Source of the DNA: Bacteroidota bacterium
GTDB lineage: Bacteria; Bacteroidota; Bacteroidia; 2-12-FULL-35-15
Assembly: GCA_947476185.1 (NCBI GenBank)
Contig: CANJPX010000026.1
Coordinates: 1-42,966 of the forward strand
Length of the DNA: 42,966 bases
Reading direction: 5' to 3'
Below are positions 15,529-24,490 of this stretch, in pieces. The position numbers were made by a program, and so were the translations under genes. Position 1 is the first letter of the stretch, and the number at the start of each line of letters is the position of its first letter. Under the pieces are notes generated by a model. That model was not told the origin of the DNA. It did not search any database and saw only the letters and a program-made list of their open reading frames with translations.

Positions 15529-17043
15529 CTATTCGCTTACCACCAAACTTTGAACTCCAAACATTTTAATTATTTCTTTCGCAGCGATCTGTCCTGATAT
15601 AATACTTGGTGGAACACCTGGACCAGGAACTGTCATTTGACCGGCATAATACAAATTGTTTACCTTTTTATTCTTTAATGAAGGTTTTAAAATTGCAGTT
15701 TGTCTTAAAATGTTTGCTAGTCCATATGCATTACCTCCAAAGGAGTTGTAGTCTTCTTTAAAATTATTTATGGCATAACTTTTCTTAACGATCACATGTT
15801 CTTTGATCGGCTGACCGGTTAGATGTTCCAATCGATCCATCATTATATTAAAATATTTTTCACGCATTTCTTCAGTATCCTTGAGGTCAACTGCGATAGG
15901 TATCAAAAGTACTAAATTCTCCATTCCTTCAGGAGCAACAGAACTGTCTGTTTTGGATGCACAAGTAGAGTAGAAGAGAGGTTTGCTCGGCCACTGCGGA
16001 CGATCGTAGATCTCTTCGGCGTGTATATCAAATGAAGTGTCAAAAAATAAATTGTGATGCTCTAATCCTTCAATTTTTTTATCAATTCCCAGATAATACA
16101 TTAAACAAGATGGGGCCATTCTTCTGGTCTTCCAATATTTTTCAGAATAGTTACGGTATTTATCTTCTAATAAATTTTGTTCAACGTGATGATAATCTGC
16201 TGCTGCGATCACTGCATCGGTTTCAATTGTAATGCCATTAGAAACAACACTTTTTGCAATTCCATTTTCTATATTTATTTTTTCAACATTCTCTCCGCTT
16301 TTAATTTTTACACCTTGTTGTTTTGCAACATTTACCATTGCTTCAATGATCTTATACATTCCACCCATTGGATACCAGGTACCTAAAACGATATCAGCAT
16401 AGTTCATCATACTATACAGAGCAGGAGTTTCATTGGGTTTAGCACCGAGAAATAAAACCGGGAATTCAAGTAGTTGTATTAATTTTTTATTTTTAAAATG
16501 CTTGTGAATATACTTACTGATGGATTTAAACAGATCCATTTTCAGAGCAGCATTTAAAATACGCAAATCAACAAACTCAAATATGCTTAAACTCGGTTTA
16601 TGCACAAAGTCGCTCATGCTTACATTGTATTTATATTCAGCTTCTTTTAAGAATTTCTTAAGTTGAATACTGCTTCCGGGTTCATGTTTTTCGAAGAGTT
16701 GATAAAACTCGTTTAGATTTGCAGGAACACGCATTACCTCTTCTTTGCTGAAAAATATTGCATAGGAAGGATCCAGACGGATCAATTCGTATTGTTTTGC
16801 AACTGAAGTGTTAAATTTGGAAAAGTAATTTTCAAAAACCTCAGGCATCCAATACCAGCTCGGGCCGATGTCGAACGTGAATCCATCGGCAACAAGTTTC
16901 CGGGCGCGTCCACCCAGATCTTTGTTTTTTTCAAGTAGGGTTACATCAAAGCCTTTTTGTGCTAAGGTAGTTGCAGCGGATAATCCTGCAAAACCGGCTC
17001 CAATTACAATGACTTTTTTACTCACTTGTTTCTTGTTTGTCAT
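15529..17043 (-). CDS. crtI: Phytoene desaturase
   Basis: 504 aa. FAD-binding VIVIGAGFAGLSAATTLAQK at residues 10-29, followed by LGGRARKL and FDIGPSWYWMP. The C-terminus LYYAGQMTVPGPGVPPSII is the bacterial phytoene dehydrogenase signature. It converts phytoene to lycopene by successive desaturations at the membrane. It lies 26 bp after rpe and ahead of crtB, in the same direction. It is the true crtI; its paralogue at 10746 has the CrtD-type C-terminus. Confidence 0.93.
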   Translation of the reverse strand: MTNKKQVSKKVIVIGAGFAGLSAATTLAQKGFDVTLLEKNKDLGGRARKLVADGFTFDIGPSWYWMPEVFENYFSKFNTSVAKQYELIRLDPSYAIFFSKEEVMRVPANLNEFYQLFEKHEPGSSIQLKKFLKEAEYKYNVSMSDFVHKPSLSIFEFVDLRILNAALKMDLFKSISKYIHKHFKNKKLIQLLEFPVLFLGAKPNETPALYSMMNYADIVLGTWYPMGGMYKIIEAMVNVAKQQGVKIKSGENVEKINIENGIAKSVVSNGITIETDAVIAAADYHHVEQNLLEDKYRNYSEKYWKTRRMAPSCLMYYLGIDKKIEGLEHHNLFFDTSFDIHAEEIYDRPQWPSKPLFYSTCASKTDSSVAPEGMENLVLLIPIAVDLKDTEEMREKYFNIMMDRLEHLTGQPIKEHVIVKKSYAINNFKEDYNSFGGNAYGLANILRQTAILKPSLKNKKVNNLYYAGQMTVPGPGVPPSIISGQIAAKEIIKMFGVQSLVVSE

Positions 17044-17069
17044 TTCTACTGAAATGGATAGATCTGATT

Positions 17070-17726
17070 TTACAATATTTGTTTCTTCAAAATTGAAATG
17101 GTTTTTGCAGGATCATTAGAGGAAAAAACTGTATTCCCTGCAACAAGCACATCAGCTCCTACTTCAAGTAATTTTCTATAGTTGTTCAGATCCACTCCGC
17201 CATCAATCTCGATTTTTGCTTTCGATTTTGTCGCGCGGATAATTTCTTTTAATGCAGAAATTTTGCGATAGGTATTCTCAATAAATTTTTGTCCGCCAAA
17301 GCCCGGATTCACACTCATCACGCACACCAGGTCAATGTCTTCGATAATGTCATTTAAAAGATTTGTAGGAGTATGCGGATTTATGGCCACTCCGGCTTTC
17401 ATCCCTAAGGCTTTTATTGCTTGTACAGTTCTGTTTAAATGCGGACAAGCTTCTAAATGAACTGTTAAGATGTCGGCACCGGCATCCTTAAATGTCTGAA
17501 GATAACGGTCCGGGTCAACGATCATCAGGTGGACATCCAATGGTTTTGTCGCATGTTTTTTTATGGCTTTAATAACAGGAAATCCAAAAGAAATATTTGG
17601 GACAAACATCCCATCCATGATATCCACATGAAACCAATCGGCTTCACTGTTATTTATCATTTCCACATCACGCTGAATGTTTGCAAAATCAGCTGACAGG
17701 ATGGATGGTGCTATTAGGTGGCTCAT
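17070..17726 (-). CDS. rpe: Ribulose-phosphate 3-epimerase
   Basis: 218 aa TIM barrel. It begins APSILSADFANI; the metal/catalytic motifs VDIMDGMFVPNISFG (about 34-48), DVHLM (about 64) and VNPGFGGQKF (about 138) are intact, as is EIDGGV (about 173). It interconverts ribulose-5-phosphate and xylulose-5-phosphate in the pentose phosphate pathway. It lies only 26 bp upstream of crtI in the same direction, so the carotenoid operon may be read from the rpe promoter. Confidence 0.96.
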   Translation of the reverse strand: MSHLIAPSILSADFANIQRDVEMINNSEADWFHVDIMDGMFVPNISFGFPVIKAIKKHATKPLDVHLMIVDPDRYLQTFKDAGADILTVHLEACPHLNRTVQAIKALGMKAGVAINPHTPTNLLNDIIEDIDLVCVMSVNPGFGGQKFIENTYRKISALKEIIRATKSKAKIEIDGGVDLNNYRKLLEVGADVLVAGNTVFSSNDPAKTISILKKQIL

Positions 17727-17767
17727 AATTTAGGATTGTATTGTTTGAACAGTAAAAGTACAAAAAA

Positions 17768-17794
17768 AAAGAGGAAGCAAATTGTTTCCTCTTT
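17768..17794 (-). terminator. Rho-independent terminator after the receiver-domain gene
   Basis: AAAGAGGAA (17768-17776) pairs perfectly with TTCCTCTTT (17786-17794) around a 9-nt loop; on the minus strand it is followed by a run of T (complement of the A-run 17762-17770). It closes the receiver-domain gene and lies just upstream of rpe. Its sequence is almost the same as the hairpin at 18292-18325. Confidence 0.75.
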
Positions 17795-17841
17795 CAAAAA
17801 ATACGGTTATTTTTAAATATATAAAATAGCTGACCTTATTA

Positions 17842-18225
17842 TTAATGTATAGTTTTAGATTCTTTTGATCCAAAATACTCCTTAGTAAATGTGATCAGAT
17901 TTTTACTGTCAAATGGTTTTGTGAACATGCCAATTATATTTAATTCTTTGCATACTATTTGTGTCTCATCATTACTGATGGTGCCAATACAAATGATCGG
18001 AGTTTCATTTTCGGCAAAATTAGTTTTAAAGTTCTCAAAACCTTCCATTTGTTTCATGTCCGAAAAAGCAATGATCAAATCCGGGATATAGTTTTCTTTG
18101 TACAATTCTGTTTCTACAAAAGAAGTTAACATGTTAACAGAAAAACCACCCTTTGTAAGTTGGTGTTTCAAGTCCAGAGATGTGATCTGATCCCGTTCAA
18201 TAATTAATATTTTTTTTATAGACAC
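17842..18225 (-). CDS. Stand-alone response-regulator receiver domain, probably degenerate
   Basis: 127 aa, a single CheY-like fold with no output domain. The acidic pair is Glu10/Asp12 and the conserved lysine is Lys103 in FTKPFD. The expected phospho-acceptor position (eight residues before the Gly of MEG) is Phe54 in DLIIAFSDM; Asp56 is two residues off, so either the acceptor is lost or the loop is shortened. The switch Thr is also displaced (Thr82). This looks like a pseudo-receiver acting without phosphorylation. The start must be the GTG at 18225: an in-frame stop lies 10 nt upstream of it and no ATG is available. No histidine kinase is nearby. Confidence 0.75.
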   Translation of the reverse strand: MSIKKILIIERDQITSLDLKHQLTKGGFSVNMLTSFVETELYKENYIPDLIIAFSDMKQMEGFENFKTNFAENETPIICIGTISNDETQIVCKELNIIGMFTKPFDSKNLITFTKEYFGSKESKTIH

Positions 18226-18291
18226 AGTTTTTTGTTAAATTATAATTTTTAAAAAAGTTAAGAATTCCAATGCAATTGAGTTTTGTCTTCA

Positions 18292-18325
18292 AAAAAGAGA
18301 GGAAACAATTGTTTCCTCTCTTTTT
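18292..18325 (-). terminator. Perfect 34-bp palindromic terminator after rpoD
   Basis: A perfect palindrome: 17 nt of A5-GAGAGGAAACAA mirrored around 18308/18309 by TTGTTTCCTCTC-T5. On the minus strand it follows the rpoD stop at 18356 and ends in a T-tract; symmetric, so it works in both directions. Confidence 0.85.
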
Positions 18326-18355
18326 AAATTTTAATTGAAATTGCACTAACTTTTT

Positions 18356-19225
18356 CTATCCCAAATATGTTTTTAATATTTTACTTCTGGAAGTATGTTT
18401 TAATCTTCGGATCGCTTTTTCTTTTATCTGGCGAACACGTTCGCGTGTCAGGTCAAATTTTTCACCGATCTCTTCTAATGTCATCGCATGTTCACCACTC
18501 AAGCCAAAATACAAACGAACAACATCTGCTTCACGGGATGTCAAAGTATGCAGAGCCCGTTCAATTTCTCTTCGCAAGGATTCGTTCAATAAACCGTTTT
18601 CTGGACTAGGACTATCATCCGCTTGCATGACATCATACATGCTGCCTGCATTGTCGTCGCCGGTAGTAAGAGGTGCATCCATTGAAACATGGCGACCGGT
18701 ATTTTTCATTGATTCTTTAACTTCTTGTTCGGAGATCTCAAGCATCACCGCAATTTCTGCCGGACTAGGCTCTCGTTCGTATTCTTGTTCTAATTTTGAA
18801 AATGTTTTATTTATTTTATTGATTGAACCGATTTTGTTTAAGGGCAAACGGACAATACGCGATTGCTCTGCTAAAGCCTGTAAAATAGATTGACGTATCC
18901 ACCATACTGCATAGGAAATAAATTTAAATCCACGGGTTTCATCAAAACGTTGCGCAGCTTTAATAAGTCCTAAATTCCCCTCATTTATTAGATCGGGTAA
19001 AGAAAGTCCTTGGTTTTGATATTGTTTTGAAACCGATACAACGAAACGTAAATTTGCTTTTGTTAATTTTTCAAGTGCCGATTGGTCTCCAGCACGAATT
19101 TTACGCGCTAATTCAACTTCCTCATCTGCAGTAATAAGGTCTACTTTTCCAATCTCTTGTAAATACTTGTCTAGTGATGCTGTTTCGCGGTTGGTAACCT
19201 GTTTGGATATTTTGAGTTGTCTCAT
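18356..19225 (-). CDS. rpoD: Primary RNA polymerase sigma factor, Bacteroidota type
   Basis: 289 aa, the short primary sigma of Bacteroidota without a long region 1.1 or non-conserved insert. Region 1.2 is about 12-45 ([16 protein letters not shown]), region 2 includes [39 protein letters not shown] and [12 protein letters not shown], and region 4 has [20 protein letters not shown] (about 247-266) as the -35-binding helix-turn-helix. It directs general transcription and is the factor expected to read the TTG-N19-TAnnTTTG promoters listed here. Single-gene unit ending at the palindrome 18292-18325. Confidence 0.96.
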   Translation of the reverse strand: MRQLKISKQVTNRETASLDKYLQEIGKVDLITADEEVELARKIRAGDQSALEKLTKANLRFVVSVSKQYQNQGLSLPDLINEGNLGLIKAAQRFDETRGFKFISYAVWWIRQSILQALAEQSRIVRLPLNKIGSINKINKTFSKLEQEYEREPSPAEIAVMLEISEQEVKESMKNTGRHVSMDAPLTTGDDNAGSMYDVMQADDSPSPENGLLNESLRREIERALHTLTSREADVVRLYFGLSGEHAMTLEEIGEKFDLTRERVRQIKEKAIRRLKHTSRSKILKTYLG

Positions 19226-19392
19226 AAATTGGGGTATAATTTTTTAACCAATAACTATACGGTATTGTTTCCTAAAAGTTTCAACTAAAGTACATTTTTT
19301 TTAAGATAAATGAGCTTTTTTTGCCGATGGATGCATTTTTTATTGAAAGGCAGATTGGGAGGGTTTCCGAGGGGTATTTTAGTTGCGAGAGT

Positions 19393-19538
19393 GAACACAA
19401 ACCCAACCCCTCTCAAAAGTGGAATTGGTTATGGCTGATAGTGAGGATAAATCTCCCCAAGAATGATTTTATTTTTAACCGAAATTTTTGATTCGACTGA
19501 GATGTATTCCCCTCTTGAGAGTGGGTAGGGGTGTGTTG
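19393..19538. repeat. Imperfect inverted repeat, MITE-like, about 146 bp
   Basis: The left arm 19393-19426 (GAACACAAACCCAACCCCTC then TCAAAAGTGGAAT) matches the complement of the right arm 19506-19538 at roughly three quarters of positions. The centre is AT-rich and non-coding. A related single arm occurs at 32095-32136. No target-site duplication is obvious. Confidence 0.5.
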
Positions 19539-19549
19539 AAAATGTTCAT

Positions 19550-19579
19550 AAAAAAACTCCCACCGTTTCCGATGAGAGT
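19550..19579 (-). terminator. Terminator of pnp
   Basis: On the minus strand ACTCTCATCG, loop GAAA, CGGTGGGAGT, then a T-run. Ten base pairs including two G-U pairs and a stable tetraloop, 22 nt past the pnp stop. Confidence 0.85.
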
Positions 19580-19600
19580 CTTTTGTCTTAATACTTGATA

Positions 19601-21742
19601 CTAATTAGCTGCAGTTTCAGGTTTTGGTAATAATACTTTGCGGGATAATTTGAATTTTCCGGTTTTCGGATCAACTCCAATTAATTTCACTTGTATCTTT
19701 TCTCCTTCTTTCAAAACACCATCCATACTTTCGAGTCTGCTGTGTCCAACTTCAGAAATGTGTAATAAACCATCTTTACCCGGCATAAATTCAACAAAAG
19801 CACCAAATGCCATAATTGATTTTACTTTTCCTTCGTACACTTCACCAACTTCAGGTTGAGCAACAATTCCTTTGATCTTAGCTAATACTGCATCGATCTT
19901 ATCTTTATCAACTGCAACGATGTCGATATGACCCATTCCGTTGATCTCTTCAATTACGATAGTAGCACCCGTTTCACGTTGCATTTCTTGGATAATCTTT
20001 CCACCAGGTCCGATAATTGCACCAATAAATTCTTTAGGGATAACCATTTTTACAATTCTAGGTGCATGTGGCTTATAATCTTCACGCGTAGCTGTAATCG
20101 TTTTCGCCATTTCACCTAATATGTGTAAACGACCTTCTTTTGCTTGTTGTAAAGCTTCAGCCATTACTTCGTATGGTAAGCCATCCACTTTTAGATCCAT
20201 TTGACAAGCTGTGATACCATCAACAGTTCCTGTAACTTTAAAGTCCATATCACCCAAATGATCCTCATCACCTAAGATATCTGATAGGATTGCATATTTT
20301 CCTTTATCATCTGTGATCAATCCCATTGCAATACCTGAAACAGGTTTTGTGATCTTAACTCCTGCATCCATTAATGCTAATGTTCCTGCACAAACTGTTG
20401 CCATTGAAGAAGAACCATTTGATTCTAAAATATCTGAAACAATACGAACGGTATATGGATTTTCAGGAGAAAGAACTTTTCTTAATGCTCTTTCAGCCAA
20501 ATTACCATGTCCAATTTCACGTCTTCCCGGACCACGATTTGGTTTTACCTCACCTGTAGAAAATGCAGGAAAGTTATAATGTAACATGAAATTATTTTGT
20601 CCTTGATACAAAGCTCTGTCAATAGATTGCAGATCTAATTTTGTTCCTAAAGTAACAGATGTTAATGATTGTGTTTCACCACGTGTAAAAACTGCTGATC
20701 CGTGAGCAGAAGGAAGATAACCTACTTCACTCCAGATAGGGCGGATCTGGTTGGTTTTACGACCATCCAAACGTGCTCTTTCGTCTAATACAAATCTGCG
20801 AACAGCATCGTATTCAACATCATGGTAATATTTTTTTACCAGACTTTCTTTTAATTTTCTTTCTTCGTCAGGTAACGAAATTAAGAATTCATTCACAACT
20901 GCTTTGAATGCCGCACTTCTTTCTTTCTTATTCGGATTCTGCAATTTTGCTACTGCATATGCTTTATCGTAAAGAGCTTTGTGAACACGCTCTTCTAATT
21001 CAGCATCATTTGTCTCGTGACAATATTCACGTTTAAGGATCTTCCCTTTTACCGCTTCAACTTTAGCAACTAATTCTTTAATAGCTTTTATTTCTAATCG
21101 AATTGCTTCGTGTCCAAATTTAATGGCTTCTAACATTTCGGCTTCTGAAATTTCATTCATTTCACCTTCTACCATCATAATGTCCTTTTCAGATGCAGCA
21201 ATGATCATATCAAGGGTTGATTTTGCCATATCTTCAACGGATGGATTGATCATCAACTTACCATCAACTTTTCCAACTCGTACTTCAGATACCGGTCCGT
21301 TAAAAGGAATATCCGAAACAGATATCGCTGCAGAAGCAGCTAAACAAGCTAAAGCATCAGGTAAGGTATTTTTATCTCCTGAGATCAATGATATCAAAAC
21401 TTGTGTATCAGAATGATAATCATCAGGGAAAAGTGGGCGTAAAGCACGATCAACTAAACGGCAGATCAATATTTCATAATCAGATATTCTAGCTTCGCGT
21501 TTGAAGAATCCTCCAGGGAAACGTCCGGCAGAAGCGAATTTTTCTTGATAATCAACAGATAATGGTAAAAAGTCTGTTCCTTCTTTTGCATCCTTATTAG
21601 ATACAATTGTTGCAAGCAACATAGTGTTGCCCATTCTTACAACTACAGATCCGTCAGCTTGTTTCGCTAATTTCCCTGTTTCTAGTGTAATTTCGCGACC
21701 GTCAGCCAGTGCGAATGTGTGTGTGATTCCAATTTGTGACAT
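19601..21742 (-). CDS. pnp: Polyribonucleotide nucleotidyltransferase (PNPase)
   Basis: 713 aa, full length. Two RNase PH domains (about 10-225 and 310-540) around a helical linker, then KH ([20 protein letters not shown], about 565-585) and S1 ([20 protein letters not shown], about 632-690). Motifs [14 protein letters not shown] and [12 protein letters not shown] are the phosphate/RNA-binding loops. It degrades RNA phosphorolytically in the cytoplasm. It follows rpsO on the same strand, the classic rpsO-pnp order, but a terminator (21891-21923) lies between. Confidence 0.98.
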   Translation of the reverse strand: MSQIGITHTFALADGREITLETGKLAKQADGSVVVRMGNTMLLATIVSNKDAKEGTDFLPLSVDYQEKFASAGRFPGGFFKREARISDYEILICRLVDRALRPLFPDDYHSDTQVLISLISGDKNTLPDALACLAASAAISVSDIPFNGPVSEVRVGKVDGKLMINPSVEDMAKSTLDMIIAASEKDIMMVEGEMNEISEAEMLEAIKFGHEAIRLEIKAIKELVAKVEAVKGKILKREYCHETNDAELEERVHKALYDKAYAVAKLQNPNKKERSAAFKAVVNEFLISLPDEERKLKESLVKKYYHDVEYDAVRRFVLDERARLDGRKTNQIRPIWSEVGYLPSAHGSAVFTRGETQSLTSVTLGTKLDLQSIDRALYQGQNNFMLHYNFPAFSTGEVKPNRGPGRREIGHGNLAERALRKVLSPENPYTVRIVSDILESNGSSSMATVCAGTLALMDAGVKITKPVSGIAMGLITDDKGKYAILSDILGDEDHLGDMDFKVTGTVDGITACQMDLKVDGLPYEVMAEALQQAKEGRLHILGEMAKTITATREDYKPHAPRIVKMVIPKEFIGAIIGPGGKIIQEMQRETGATIVIEEINGMGHIDIVAVDKDKIDAVLAKIKGIVAQPEVGEVYEGKVKSIMAFGAFVEFMPGKDGLLHISEVGHSRLESMDGVLKEGEKIQVKLIGVDPKTGKFKLSRKVLLPKPETAAN

Positions 21743-21890
21743 GTTTTTTTGTTTTTAATTTATTGTTTTCTTTACCTCTTTTTGTTTATTATATATTGAA
21801 AATTGAAAGATTGAAAAATTTTCTTTTATTTATTCTGAAGGCAGGATCCTTTCAATGAAAGGAGTAAAATCTGTCTTGTTCATATACACA

Positions 21891-21923
21891 AAAAGCATCC
21901 AGCTTTCAGCAGGATGCCTTTTG
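21891..21923 (-). terminator. Terminator of rpsO
   Basis: On the minus strand GCATCC, an 11-nt loop, GGATGC and a T-run, 26 nt past the rpsO stop. Leaky termination here would allow read-through to pnp, as in other bacteria. Confidence 0.75.
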
Positions 21924-21948
21924 TAAAGGTTATTATAAGAATTTCAAA

Positions 21949-22218
21949 CTATTTTCTTAGATCAAGTTTCTTAACAATAGCACGGTATCTTTCGATGTCG
22001 TTTTCTTTAACGTAATCAAGTAAGCTACGTCTTTTTGCTACTAAAGCGATAAGAGATTTTTGCGTTCCAAAATCTTTTTTGTTTGATTTCAAATGCTCCG
22101 TAAGATGGCTGATTCTATGAGAGAATAAAGCTATTTGTCCTTCAGATGATCCGGTATCTTTTTCTGATTTTCCGTGAGTTTTGAAGATGTCTTTTTTAAT
22201 TTCTGATGTTAAATACAT
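21949..22218 (-). CDS. rpsO: 30S ribosomal protein S15
   Basis: 89 aa. The S15 pattern is clear: DTGSSEGQIALFSHRISHLTEHLK followed by DFGTQKSLIALVAKRRSLLDYVK and IERYRAIVKKLDLRK. It binds the central domain of 16S rRNA early in assembly. Start at the ATG 40-odd nt after a strong promoter; the leader could bind S15 for autoregulation as in other phyla, but I see no defined structure. Confidence 0.97.
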   Translation of the reverse strand: MYLTSEIKKDIFKTHGKSEKDTGSSEGQIALFSHRISHLTEHLKSNKKDFGTQKSLIALVAKRRSLLDYVKENDIERYRAIVKKLDLRK

Positions 22219-22254
22219 TATATTTTAGGCTTTTTGTTTTTATTTTTAGGACTG

Positions 22255-22284
22255 CAAAGATAAATAATCTTTTTAAATTTGCAA
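22255..22284 (-). promoter_or_regulatory. Promoter of rpsO
   Basis: On the minus strand TTG, exactly 19 nt, then TATCTTTG; perfect Bacteroidota consensus, ending 36 nt before the rpsO ATG. Confidence 0.7.
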
Positions 22285-22293
22285 TAAATTTCT

Positions 22294-23145
22294 TTAATTC
22301 TTAAACATCTTTAGTAATTGAGCCAATTTGGCTTTTAATTCCTTACGGCTAACGATCTTATCTAAAAATCCGTGCTCCAACACAAATTCAGACGTCTGAA
22401 AGCCCTTGGGCAAGTCTTTTCCGATGGTTTCCTTTACAACGCGCGGGCCTGCAAATCCAATCAGTGCTTGGGGCTCAGCTATGTTAAGGTCGCCAAGCAT
22501 CGCGTAGGATGCCGTTACACCACCTGTTGTCGGGTCGGTTAAGAAAGAAATATAGGGTACTTTCGCCTCTGACATTAAAGAAAGTTTAGCAGCTGTTTTG
22601 GCCATTTGCATCAATGAAAATGCTGCTTCCATCATTCGTGCACCTCCGGATTTTGAAATGATCATCAAAGGAATGCGATTTTCTATGCAATAATCACAGG
22701 CACGGGCTATTTTTTCACCAACCACAGAACCCATCGAACCTCCGATAAAGCTGAAATCCATACAAGCTATAACAAGATCTTCTCCTTCAACTTTTCCATG
22801 TCCAACGCGTAATGCATCTTTCAGTCCTGTTTTTTTTGCGGTATCCACCAAACGGTCAGTATATTTTTTAGTATCCACAAAATTTAAAGGATCACCTGCC
22901 GTGATATTCTCAAAAAGCTCTGTATATTCATTTTCATCAAAAATGATCTTAAAGTATTCTGCCGAACCTATCTTTTCATGGTAAGAACATTCTTCATTCG
23001 GACAAACATATAAGTTAAGAACATGTTCTGTTGAATTCGTGATCTTTTTACACGAAGGGCATTTATACCAAAGACCTTCAGGGGTTTCCTTTTTTTCTTT
23101 TGTAGAAGTTGTAATACCTTCTTTTATTCTTTTAAACCAACCCAT
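22294..23145 (-). CDS. accD: Acetyl-CoA carboxylase carboxyltransferase subunit beta
   Basis: 283 aa. N-terminal zinc ribbon with Cys29, Cys32, Cys48 and Cys53 (CPSCKK, CPNEEC), then a crotonase-type carboxyltransferase domain with [22 protein letters not shown] and [16 protein letters not shown], the acyl-CoA/biotin site, and [13 protein letters not shown]. With AccA (not in the window) it makes malonyl-CoA, the extender for fatty acids and for the aryl polyene. It follows the aldolase gene by 78 bp on the same strand. Confidence 0.97.
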   Translation of the reverse strand: MGWFKRIKEGITTSTKEKKETPEGLWYKCPSCKKITNSTEHVLNLYVCPNEECSYHEKIGSAEYFKIIFDENEYTELFENITAGDPLNFVDTKKYTDRLVDTAKKTGLKDALRVGHGKVEGEDLVIACMDFSFIGGSMGSVVGEKIARACDYCIENRIPLMIISKSGGARMMEAAFSLMQMAKTAAKLSLMSEAKVPYISFLTDPTTGGVTASYAMLGDLNIAEPQALIGFAGPRVVKETIGKDLPKGFQTSEFVLEHGFLDKIVSRKELKAKLAQLLKMFKN

Positions 23146-23223
23146 TGTTTATAATTTGAAAATTTAAAAACTTTATAATTAAAGGAGTTTCGGATAAATT
23201 CAAATCGCTGTGATCATTAATTA

Positions 23224-24282
23224 TTAAGCGATTGTAATTGTCTTATCCAAATAAACATCCTGAATGGTATTCAATAATTCAATCCCTTCTTTTACAGGTT
23301 TTTGAAATGCTTTTCTGCCTGAAATCAGACCTTGTCCACCGGCACGTTTATTTACTACAGCAGTTATAACGGCTTCCGATAGATCAGTAGCCCCTTTGGA
23401 TTCGCCACCTGAATTTATCAATCCCATTCTACCCATATAGCAATTTGCTACTTGGTAACGGCAAAGGTCAATTGGATGATCAGTTGTTAATTCGGAATAT
23501 ACTTTTGGATGTGTTTTTCCGAAATTCAATGCTGTATATCCACCGTTCTTATCGGACATCTTTTGTTTGATGATATCTGCTTGTATAGTCACTCCCAAGT
23601 GATTGGCTTGAGAAGAAAGATCCGCAGCTGTGTGGTAGTCAACACCTTCTTTCTTAAATGCATTGTTACGGGTGTAACACCATAAAACGGTTGCCATTCC
23701 TAATTCGTGAGCGCGTGCAAACGCTTGCGCTACCTCTACAATTTGACGGGATGATTCGGGGGAACCAAAATAAATAGTTGCTCCCACAGCTACAGCTCCC
23801 ATATTCCAAGCTTCTTCCACTTTCCCGAACATAATTTGGTCAAATTTATTCGGATAGGTTAAAAATTCATTATGGTTTAATTTTACAATAAAAGGTATCT
23901 TATGAGCATATTTACGGGAAACGGATGCTAATACTCCGAAAGTAGATGCAACTGCGTTACAGCCTCCTTCTAAAGCTAATTTAACAATATTCTCAGAATC
24001 AAAATAAATTGGATTTGGTGCAAATGAAGCACCGGCACTATGCTCTATTCCTTGGTCTACAGGTAAAATGCTCATATAACCGGTATTTGCCAAACGTCCC
24101 GTACCATATAATTGTTGTAAACTACGTAATACCTGTGGATTGCGGTTTGTTTGCTGAAAAATGCGGTCAACAAAATCATTACCTGGCAGGTGGATACTCT
24201 CTTTTGAAATGGTTTTGCAATTGTGATTCAATAAGCTATCAGCGTTCGCGCCCAATAACTCTTCAATTTTTTTAGTTGCCAT
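23224..24282 (-). CDS. fbaB: Class I fructose-bisphosphate aldolase (DhnA/FbaB type)
   Basis: 352 aa. The archaeal/bacterial type class I aldolase is recognised by [21 protein letters not shown] (about 72-92), [20 protein letters not shown] with a lysine in the barrel, [16 protein letters not shown] and the C-terminal [12 protein letters not shown] phosphate-binding loop. It cleaves fructose-1,6-bisphosphate via a lysine Schiff base in glycolysis and gluconeogenesis. A -7-like box lies 88 nt upstream, giving a long leader. Confidence 0.94.
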   Translation of the reverse strand: MATKKIEELLGANADSLLNHNCKTISKESIHLPGNDFVDRIFQQTNRNPQVLRSLQQLYGTGRLANTGYMSILPVDQGIEHSAGASFAPNPIYFDSENIVKLALEGGCNAVASTFGVLASVSRKYAHKIPFIVKLNHNEFLTYPNKFDQIMFGKVEEAWNMGAVAVGATIYFGSPESSRQIVEVAQAFARAHELGMATVLWCYTRNNAFKKEGVDYHTAADLSSQANHLGVTIQADIIKQKMSDKNGGYTALNFGKTHPKVYSELTTDHPIDLCRYQVANCYMGRMGLINSGGESKGATDLSEAVITAVVNKRAGGQGLISGRKAFQKPVKEGIELLNTIQDVYLDKTITIA

Positions 24283-24370
24283 CTTTTATTCTAGTTAATA
24301 GTTGTAAGGGAATGGTAAATAAGAAAAATTCTAATTGAACATTTACCTTATAACTAATTTTTTAGGAAGG

Positions 24371-24378
24371 CAAAGATA
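24371..24378 (-). promoter_or_regulatory. Candidate -7 element (TATCTTTG) for the aldolase gene
   Basis: Exact TAnnTTTG on the minus strand, 88 nt before the ATG. The -33 position is occupied by the repeat array 24386-24422 and has no TTG. Confidence 0.4.
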
Positions 24379-24385
24379 ATAAAAA

Positions 24386-24422
24386 GTTCATTAGTTCATT
24401 AGATTCCTGGTTCATTAGTTGG
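24386..24422. repeat. Octamer-phased (C)TAATGAAC array
   Basis: On the minus strand: CTAATGAAC, CAGGAATC, TAATGAAC, TAATGAAC. Same type as 6590-6624. It overlaps the end of the tiny frame discussed in the findings. Confidence 0.55.
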
Positions 24423-24490
24423 TAATACCTGTCCTGCATGTTCTTTAGGCGGTTTTTGCCATAGAAATGTCACCATCAAAATTGCTAAAA

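Larger units (their letters stand above)
19226..19600. other. 375-bp intergenic region rpoD/pnp with repeat element
   Basis: No credible gene. It holds the rpoD 5' leader (no good promoter box found by eye), the imperfect inverted repeat 19393-19538 and the pnp terminator 19550-19579. Confidence 0.6.
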
